A DNA stretch of 63,206 nucleotides from Chloroflexi bacterium TSY (GTDB lineage Bacteria; Chloroflexota; Anaerolineae; Caldilineales; Caldilineaceae): the NCBI GenBank assembly GCA_019217005.1, contig JAHBNG010000084.1, forward strand, positions 1-63,206. Direction: 5' to 3'. This document shows, piece by piece, positions 55,084-63,206 of this stretch. Position 1 is the first letter of the stretch. Each line of letters begins with the position of its first letter. The notes below the pieces were generated by a model. It did not search any database, was not told the DNA's origin, and saw nothing but the letters and a program-made list of their open reading frames with translations. Made by a program: the position numbers and the translations under genes.

Positions 55084-58005
55084 ATGAAAACTATGCCAAA
55101 ACTGAGAATACGCTGGACGTTCCTACTTGGTTTTCTGCTTCTGCTAATCTTTACCAATGTAAGCGCAAGTGTGCGGCTACAGCAGAAACCTTTGATGTCG
55201 GATTCCAGCGGCAACGCAATCGCGGACAATGGGCTAAACGCAGGTGGTGGGTTGATGGCCACAGCGGATACGCTCAACATTTTCAGCATACGTCCGCCGT
55301 CCGTTCTGGCCGCGCTGACTATCAGAAAGTATATGAACAAAGCCAGAGCACTACTGACCGTTGGCGAAACATTCCGCCAAACAGAGTTACAACTACCACC
55401 TTCATGCAGCACGCCAGAAGAGTGCCAACTGAACTATCAAAACTTGAACAACGGTGAACTCTTCTTCAGCTTTTGCAGCGACTACGATAGCGTTGACGTG
55501 CGCGGCTACTGTACTCGTGACAATCCAAGCACTTGGCCCAATCCCGATAGTCAGATACGTGGGCAGTTGATTCGGGCGCGAAAGATGTTTGGCTTGCCTT
55601 GGCCGAGCCAGCCGATGTCCAGGTTTTGGTCAACGGACAGTTGACTGACGTACGTGAGATCGGTCGCGCTGGTGTGCTGAGCGCCACCGGAGATCGCCAA
55701 TATCCACATGATCTTTGGCAACGAGTTTCTGGTCGACGCCACAGACTATCGATTTGCCAGTGGCGACCCGCGGGCGGATCAAATCATCAGCGAAGAGCTA
55801 GAGCAACTAGAGCTCGCGCGCCAACAGTTTGAGCTGGCCGTTGGTGCTGGCTCATGCGTTCAACGCCGACTTTGGTGGCCCCAACGGCGGCTATATCGGC
55901 GACTACTTTGGGGCGCTCGAATTCGATCTCTTTGGCCTGGTCAGCGAACGCATGGTCCTCTCCATTGGCGAAATAGCCGACCGCTTCCGCTTGATGGGGC
56001 AGGCACAAAGGCGCTGGATCTCTACGCCCACGCTTTTGCCAGTCAGTATGTGCAGGCCATGGCGCTGGCCGTAAGTGCAGCGGAGCGCAGTCAAGATTTC
56101 CAGGAGAATGGCGGCTTTGAGATTGTCAACAACTTGAGCGTCTACGCGACCGCGCCCAGGCCATTCATGATGGCATCAACCCGTTTGGCTTTGTGGACGA
56201 GTATGTGCCATTACAAACCTATGACGAACTGCGCCGAATCGTACAGACTGATTTCTTACGTGACGCGACCGAAGATGAAAACCGCGCCGAAAACGCCCAA
56301 CGCGAATTCGACCAAAACCGCACCGCATTGGCGCGCGAAATGCAAAATCTGCGCCTGACCTACGATACGCGACTGCTTGAACTCTGTGGTCCGACCCAGG
56401 ATGACTTTGCAACGTGCGATAGCCAAGGCGGCCTGATGAAGCAGAACGAACTAAATATGGACACCACCTCGATCCGTATCAATCAGGTGAAGAAGCGACA
56501 AGAAAATGTGTTTGAACAGGTCGAGATTGAACAGGAACGAACAAACGAAATCATCCGCCTCACGTTGGAAAATGGCAAGAGTATTGCGGCAACGGCATTG
56601 GCCCAAGGCGCCATAAATGCCGTCCGCAGCACGGATATGGTTGTGGATTCATCCAGCACAGAAGCCTATATCGGCTTCGACCGTTCGCTTTCGGTAAGTT
56701 ATAGCATCAATCCCGCGAATTGGTTCTCTGCCAAAGATACACTTTCTCTGGGCTTACGGCATTCGGAATCGCACACGTCATCTACCACTACGGTTTTTGA
56801 TCCAGCCCAAGAGGAGTTGGCCGAGCTTCAGAGTGCCCAGGCCATGCAGCAGGCGATCAATCAATCTGCCATTATCAGCGCCACCAGTGCGGCAACGGTC
56901 AAAGGACTCCTGTTGCAGATTGCCGAATTAACCATCGAAGAAGAGCTGCTCTACGCCGAGATGAACCGACTTTCTGCAGCCCACAATGACTTGGTGAATC
57001 AATATCACCACCTGCTGAACCTACGGGAACAGGCCCAGGCCGATCTGGTGGACAGCAATCTGGCTAACCCAGCGTTCCGTCTCCTGCGCGACCAGAACAC
57101 CATCGAGGCAACCCGCAGCCACAGCGTCGCAGCCCAGTTTGCCTATCTGTCGGCCAGGCGTTGGAGTATGAGTTCTTGAACCGTTTTCCCAACTTGAACG
57201 ATATCTTTAAGGCGCGCACGGCTGACGATATCGATAATTTCATGAACAATTTAGAGGCGTTTCGCGTAGCAGTTGGTTCACCTGGGGAGCGAAACCGTTT
57301 TCCCTATCGCATTTCGCTGGCGCGCGACCTGCTGGGGCTATCGAATGAGGCACTCGATCCCACAGGTGCTCTCTCACCGAGCGAGCGGACTCGATTGCGT
57401 TTGAAGGATTTCAGCAACTTGTTGAGACAAACCTGATCAAAGACAGCAATGGCCAAGTGATTGCGGTAGAGATCCCTTCACCACATCGCTGCTAGACAAT
57501 CGCATCTTTACGCCCAACATTTGGAACAACCGCATTTGCGGGCGTGGGGCTTCCGCAAGACGTCCCCAACACGCAGGGTATCTCAATCAACCTATTGACC
57601 CGCCAATTTGGCGACATGGGAACACCAGAAGTGCGCCTGACCCACGGTGGTCACGCCTCCTACCGCACGGCTACAGGTGAGATTGTGGAATATGTACCGG
57701 AAAATGCCAAGTTGTCGGGCTATACCGTACCGTCAGGCTTTGAGAGCAAGACCAAAACGGCCACGATCTTATCCAGCGTGAACGGCAACGGACGGGGAAC
57801 ACCCAGCAGCGCGCTCTTTAACCGCAGCGTAGCCGCTTCGAACTGGACTCTGCGCATTGACTTGAACTCGCCATTCAACGACAAGGTCGCGCTGGACCAA
57901 CTAGAGGACATCGAGATCAATATGGATACAACAGGCATTGCACTGGCGAACCGCATCCAAGTAGCACAGGTTGATGCTCATCGATTACAGGAGCAGACAC
58001 AATGA
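55084..58005 (+). pseudogene. Large secreted TcA-like protein, frameshifted
   Basis: It starts MKTMPKLRIRWTFLLGFLLL, a signal peptide. The middle is helical with coiled-coil content (for example NQVKKRQENVFEQVEIEQER, and IEEELLYAEMNRLSAAHNDL). The C-terminal region reads TLRIDLNSPFNDKVALDQLE, DIEINMDTTGIAL, which resembles the beta-rich end of Tc-toxin A (pore-forming) proteins that close on a W-L-I...D-I-L pattern. At about 970 codons it is much shorter than true TcA (about 2500 aa), so it would be a C-terminal-type fragment or a distant relative. At least seven frame changes occur. An intact SpvB/RHS partner lies just downstream, which supports the Tc link. Confidence 0.55.
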
Positions 58006-58967
58006 ATATCAAGCGACTCCCTTTCACGCAGAGGGGTATATGGAATCTTGTCGTTCTCACACTCTTTGTCCTGCTGATAGCAGCATCGACAACCTACAGC
58101 ATACGCGCCTGGAGAAGTACAGTATTCGCAAATCAATCGCCACCTTCCTTGGTCAGCACGGCCCAGTCTGCAACTGATGGACTAGCAGCTGATTCTACGA
58201 CAGCTGATTTTACCGTCACAGGCAGCTATCTCGGCGTTGTCAAAGTGAATGAGCCTGTGCCTCTTGGCGATTTGGACCTGCTGTTCGATGTGGTTGACAG
58301 CATCGGGACGCTTGCAGGTCAAGTCAACAGCGCCCGTACCCAGGTTTTCCTGGGTGGACCAACCTGACAGGAAGCATTGATACAAGTACAAGCATCACGC
58401 CCACCTTTCAGCTTGTTTCGCAGGAGTTTGACAGCGTCATTTCTGGGCGAACTGTACGTCGGCGATTCACGCTGACGGGCGAAATTATCAATGGCGGTGA
58501 TCTGCTAACAGGCGATTACATCGAGGTGATTACTGGCTTCAAACCCCAACCAATGCAGGTCAAAGGGGAGTTCTTGGTGTCGCGACCGAGTGGTACAAAG
58601 AAAATCATCGACAATCCATCACAAGACGATCCAATCACGCCCACAGCAACACCGACCCAGCCGACTCCCACTGCGCCGGCCAAAGCAACAGCTACGCCAA
58701 CGTTGGGGACGACGCCCATCGCAACACCAACATCGGGGACAACGCCTGTCGCAACACCAACGCCTACATCGACCCGACCAAGCACAGGGAATGACCGTCC
58801 CGGAACAGTGCGCAACGCCATTTTCTTACCCATCACACTGAATAGTTCGACGTCGCTGCAAAGTGCGGGTGTGATGGCGACCCAGCCAGACGGTACATCT
58901 ACGCCAACTGTCAAACACAGGGGATGTGTCCCGGCAAGAGATCTATCTACCTGTTGTGGTTCGGTAG
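58002..58967 (+). pseudogene. Secreted protein with Thr/Pro linker, frameshifted
   Basis: The start overlaps the previous stop (ATGA). A signal-anchor (NLVVLTLFVLLIAASTTYSI) precedes a small beta domain (FTVTGSYLGVVKVNEPVPLG). A frame change near 58360 leads to RRFTLTGEIINGGDLLTGDY, then a low-complexity linker of TPTATPTQPTPTAPA type, then NAIFLPITLNSS. A second change near 58905 leads to EIYLPVVVR followed by TAG at 58965. That ending is the hydrophobic Pro tail typical of exported Chloroflexota proteins. The linker suggests a wall- or surface-attached domain protein. No family is recognised. Confidence 0.65.
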
Positions 58968-59283
58968 CGAACCATCCGATTGGAATTAGAACTTACGCAG
59001 CTGGTTGCGATTTACAGGAGAAACCGAGTTTTTTGACAAAACTCGGTTGCTGACACATAAGTTTCAGGAATCATAAAACAAATACTGCCAGCTAAGTTTT
59101 GGGGTTTCCCACACCTTTGCGAAAGTGGGCAAGACCTTCCCGTAGAGAGAAATCGTCTCGAATACTCGACATCTTGCACTCTTCCGGGAAGGTCAGTTCT
59201 CTCAACCACTTCCGATTGAGAGAGGTTTTATAGCAAAATATCAAATTATATTTTTTATAGAGAAAACAACAAAAAAAATGAAT
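58968..59283. other. Intergenic region with a hairpin
   Basis: No gene is seen. AACCGAGTTTT (59022-59032) pairs perfectly with AAAACTCGGTT (59038-59048) over a five-base loop. This is a plausible intrinsic-type or repeat hairpin soon after the upstream stop. A GGGAAGGTC string at 59180 is inverted against GACCTTCCC at 59130, forming a second, looser stem. Confidence 0.5.
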
Positions 59284-59433
59284 GGGGTGGTTCATTTTAG
59301 CTGGATGAATGGGTTTACACTTTTAGAAACAGAAGAACGTTTATATTCTCTGATTTCGCCGGTTCTCAGAGAAAACGGTCTCATATAGATTTTGTCTATA
59401 TATCAAAAGTGTAAACCTAATTTTGAACCACCC
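59284..59433 (-). mobile_element. Family C non-autonomous element, copy 3
   Basis: About 150 bp, with ends GGGGTGGTTCA and TGAACCACCC and the conserved inner TTTACACTTT / AAAGTGTAAACC. The body is closest to the 20134 copy, in inverted orientation. I cannot find an exact duplication at its borders. It ends 20 bp before the RHS gene start and so probably occupies that gene's promoter region. Confidence 0.85.
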
Positions 59434-59453
59434 AAAATAGTGTAATAAATCAT

Positions 59454-62400
59454 ATGATGAACGAACAAAATAACCAACTTTCAAACATTCAGCGGCACCA
59501 GTTCAGGTATACATCTGTGGGCTGGATGCTGCTCCTGGTCATATTCACGCTGTTGTGGACACCAAACTTGGTCCTTGCTCAGGACAAATCAGGCGTCAAG
59601 CCTAGCGTTATTTCTCTCCCGTCTGGCCCTGGTTCGCTGGAAGGGCTGGGCGAGAGCTTTGAGCCAAATTTGAGCACAGGCACCTCCAGCTATCCGGTCA
59701 GTTTACGGCGCGCCAGGACGAATAGGGTTTCAGCCCGAGATCGCCCTCAACTACAACGGCGGCAACGCCAATGGACCGTGGGGCATGGGTTGGGAACTGA
59801 GCATTCCTAGCATTCCAGCGACGAACGGATGATGGTATTCCATCCTACGATGACAGAGACACCTTCATCCATAGCGCGGGCGAGAAGCTTGTGCGGCTGA
59901 CCAATGGCGACTACCGCTTCGAGAACGAAGAGACCTATGCGCTTTCGCCGCATTGACGGGCACGGTTGGAAGCCAACACCCCGACGGCGTTCGCTATCTC
60001 TTTGGGTGACGAGCAAGCTCGCGTCACCAACGAACTGGGCATCTTCGCTGGGCCTTGGGCGGGTTATCGACACCAACAGCAATGAGATGCGCTACCTCTA
60101 TCTCCACGACGGCGGTTATCTCTATCCCCAAAGTTCGCTATAACTTTGGTCAAATCAGGCAAGCGCAAATCAGACCACTGAACAAACCTACAATGCATGT
60201 CGTCTTCAACGCTACGAACCGCGGCCCGATACTTTTACGGATCGCCGCAGCGGTGCGCCATTCACATGGGGCTGCGCGGCACAAACATCGAAATGTGGTC
60301 TTTGGGCAAACTCGTTCGTGCCTGCGTTTACCTATGAGCCAGAACGATCGACGGGACCTACGTTGTTGGCAAGCGTGACCCAAGTTGGCGACGATGGTGT
60401 GAGCACCTTACCACCTCATACCTTTACCTACACCCAATTTGACCCAACGGCTCATCGGGTGATCCCATGCAAGATGAGCCACCTGTGGTGTTGACCAATC
60501 CCGATGCCGACTTGGTCGACATCAGCGCTGATAACCTGCCTGACCTGGTGCGCGCCGGAAGATGACCACCACCGCTTCTATCTCAACCTGGGGCGGGGCG
60601 CTGGGCCAACGAACCAATCATTCCCAACAACTCGCCCGCTGAGCGGTTGAGCAATCCCAACGTACGCATGGCCGACATGAATGGTGATGGCCGCGTCGAC
60701 CTGGTCAAAGCAAGCGGAACCGGCAATGTGCCGCTCTACTACTACCGCAATCAGCCGGGTTCAGATTGGGAGCAAGAAGATCGCATCGACTTTGGTCCTG
60801 CACCTGCTGACCTGAACAGTCCGAATCTCCAACTGATGGACGTAAACAACGACCGCGCTGTTGACGTCGTGCTCACCGTCAGCAACCGCCTGAAGATCTG
60901 GCTGGCCCGCAAGGGTGCGTGGAGCCAACAAGCAGATTTCAACATGCCTGCCCCTGCAGCAGGCGCCCCAGCTTCTTTCGGCGATCCCAAATTCAAGATC
61001 GGCGATATGACGGGCGACCGCATGGACGATGTGGTCATGGTGCGGGATGGACAAATCGTGCTTTGGGCACATAACGGCAACAGTTCTTATGCGCCCAGCC
61101 ATCCTCAATCCACCCACCGACTTGGGCAGCCAAGCAACGTTGATCCAGATGGCTGATCTCAATAATGATGGTCAGATGGACTTGGTACTGCCTGGGAACG
61201 GAACAGTTGTCTACTGGCTCAGTCTGGGCAACGGCAGCTTGACTGAACCCATCGTCATTCCCAACGCACCGGCCTTCAACGCCCAAGATACAGCCGTGCG
61301 CCTGGCTGATATCGACGGCGATGGCGCAACAGAACTGCTCTACAGCGTGACCGCGGGATGGAGTATGTGGACTTCTCGACCGGCTCTCAGCCCTTCCTCT
61401 TGCGCAGCGTGGACAACGGATTGGGGCGTCCCATCCACATTGCCTACAAGTCATCCGTGGACGATTACATTGCCGACTTGGATGCACAGCAGCCCGTGGG
61501 AGATCAATCTCCCATTCCCAGTCAAAGTTGTGACCAAGTGACCGTCCATGACGCCAACTCAGGCGACAACTACACAGTTGATTATCACTATCAGATGGCT
61601 TCTATGATGGTGAGGAGAAGGAGTTTCGCGGCTTTGTTCGGTTGAGATCAAAGTCGGCGATGAGACTGCAGCCACGACCATCACCAATCTCATCCACGAT
61701 GTGGGTATGACCGACGAGGCGCGCAAGGGATTATTGCTGGAAACCGAAATCATCGGTGTCGGTGGTCAATGCGCAGGTGACTTCGCCGACTGCTATCAGC
61801 GCACGGTGAATCAGCTAGAGGCGCGCGTGGTCGTGGAAGCTGATGAGACGACATCTGGTCAGCCGATTGCCTATGCCTTTGTGAAGCAGACGGATAGCTT
61901 TGTTCATGAACAGACGGCAGTACCTGTCCATCTGCGTCAACGCTTCCAACAAGATGAGTATGGGAATCAGACCGAACACTTCAACTATGGAAAAGTCTGT
62001 GACAATGGAACTGCTGAGGGTGATGTCTTCTGTGGCGATGATGAACTGTTGACCTATACCGAGTTCATCTATGAGGCGACGCGTTATCTCTTTAATCGGC
62101 CCATGACCGTGCGCCAGACCGATGCCGCAGGCAACTTTGTCTCCGAAACCCATCTTTACTACGACGGCGAGGAGTACGTAGGGCTGCCCTTGGGGCAACT
62201 CACTCGTGGCAACCTCACCCGCGAAACCCAAAACCTTGGACCGAACGATGGTCACCGCGTGATCCCCACGAAGCGCCAAGCGTTTGATGAATTTGGCAAC
62301 GTGGTTGGTATGATGGACGGCAACGGCAGCCGCGTCACCGTTGAACGGCTGCATTTGGCAGACGGTCAGGCGCTCACTTATGCCGCGACCTATCATCACG

Positions 62401-63206
62401 GCTTTGGCACGCCCTTGAGCGCAACTGACTACAACGGGAATGCCCACGCGTTTGCCTACGACACATTTGGTCGGTTGGCCAAAGTCGCCCAGCCTGGGGA
62501 TACGCTGGCCCTCCCAACCGAGCAATATCGCTACGAGATCGGCAATCCGCACAGCGCTATCTGGACAGAAAAACGAGAATGCTCTGGTCAGGAGGGAATG
62601 ATTACCAGCGTTGCTTACTTTGATGGATTGGGCCGCAAGCTTCAGGTGCGCAGTGAAGCGACAGATGGTCAAGTAGTCGTGACGGAGGCTGTGACCTTCA
62701 ACGCCCGCCGGAGCATCCGCAACAGTTTCTGCCCTATTTGGTGCAGGTTTTGAATACGGCGCACCCGACCCGTCCCTACAAGGCGACCATCCACTATGAT
62801 CCGCGGGGACGTGAGACGCAGACCATCCATCCGGATGGCACCTTCACCCGTATCGTTTATGGCCCGCTAACCGAGGCTCACTATGACGAGGAGGATAACA
62901 AGCCGGGCTCGCCTCATTACGACTCGCCCAAGACGTTGACCTACGACGGACTAGAGCGGCTCGTCGGCACAGAGGAGATCAACGTAGTCGATGGTCAAAT
63001 GGAACGCTATGTGACTCGCTACGCCTACGACCGACTCAACAGCCTGATCCGGATAGTCGACCCTCGGGGTAATGTCAAATCAATGATCTACGACGCGCTC
63101 AAACGCAAGCTGGCAATGGACGATCCCGACCGTGGTCAGATGACCTATCGCTACGACGATGGGGGCAATCTGCTTTTGTCCCGCGATGCAAAAGGCCAAG
63201 AGATTC
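59454..63206 (+). pseudogene. Secreted TcB/TcC-like SpvB-FG-GAP-RHS protein, partial
   Basis: A signal peptide (VGWMLLLVIFTLLWTPNLVL) leads to the SpvB start VISLPSGPGSLEGLGESFEP, then (other frames) LNYNGGNANGPWGMGWELSI. FG-GAP/VCBS repeats follow (MADMNGDGRVDLVK, MADLNNDGQMDLVLP, LADIDGDGATELLY). Next come the TcdB-middle motifs DNGLGRPIHIAYKSS, PWEINLPFPVKVV and EKEFRGF, and YD/RHS repeats (YDTFGRLAKVAQPG, YDALKRKLAMDDPD) to the window end. This is the order of Tc-toxin TcB/TcC cocoon proteins. A Sec signal on such a protein is unusual. Many frame changes lie between 59700 and 61640 and one near 62710. The C-terminal toxin part, if present, is beyond the window. Confidence 0.8.

Noticed and set aside
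61815..62672. Long minus-strand open frame opposite the RHS gene
   Set aside because: The plus strand shows clear RHS/YD repeats; the antisense frame has no family features and is a shadow.

Overview
This window looks like a mobile-element-rich chromosomal segment from a Chloroflexota bacterium, most likely Anaerolineae/Caldilineae-like. The lineage call is inference. It rests on the mix of gene families: carbohydrate ABC transporters with Tat/lipobox binding proteins and no local ATPase, BTAD-NB-ARC-TPR regulators, Uma2 and HicAB genes, LVIVD propellers, Se-type xanthine dehydrogenase, and secreted proteins ending in a short hydrophobic Pro motif of the IYLPVVVR type. No rRNA, tRNA or CRISPR array was found.

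Layout. 0-4.3 kb: decayed insertion sequences (an IS110 relic) and an intact IS-like element whose only gene fuses two complete tyrosine recombinases. 4.4-7.1 kb: a secreted LVIVD propeller protein. 7.4-9.6 kb: two Gfo/Idh/MocA dehydrogenases, the second with an in-frame amber codon. 9.7-10.3 kb: hicAB. 10.4-12.9 kb: a LiaS/DesK-type histidine kinase, an AlbA_2 protein and a NarL-type regulator. 14.3-17.9 kb: a sugar ABC transporter. 18.1-24.9 kb: a mobile-element graveyard in which a PotD-like binding-protein gene and the sensor kinase behind it are broken by three insertions of three families (one itself carrying a fourth, nested insertion). All of these can be removed in silico with exact restoration of the reading frame. 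25-30 kb: SMP-30 lactonase, a peptidase-MA-like protein, DinB and a double SnoaL lipoprotein. 30.2-34 kb: Uma2 and a large BTAD/NB-ARC/TPR regulator. 34.3-39.9 kb: a probable operon (gamma-carbonic-anhydrase-like, CitE-like lyase, sugar ABC transporter, LLM flavin oxidoreductase). 40.1-50.6 kb on the minus strand: a purine/pyrimidine catabolic cluster (MDR dehydrogenase, 8-oxoguanine deaminase, SsnA, FAD/2Fe-2S protein, Se-type xanthine dehydrogenase, dihydropyrimidinase), with the last two frameshifted. 51-53 kb: an IS with two tandem non-autonomous derivatives. 53.5-63.2 kb: large secreted proteins related to Tc (insecticidal) toxin A and TcB/TcC (SpvB, FG-GAP, RHS), heavily frameshifted and running off the end.

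The most distinctive theme is mobile DNA. At least four families of short non-autonomous elements have multiple copies here, each with consistent target duplications: A, 104 bp, 8-bp duplication; B, 215 bp, 5 bp; C, about 150 bp, 8 bp; D, 102 bp, 3 bp TTA/TAA. For A the likely parent transposon is in the same window, and for D a candidate parent (ISAzo13-type). Further hairpin families lie in most intergenic gaps, and one short repeat is translated inside the FAD/2Fe-2S protein.
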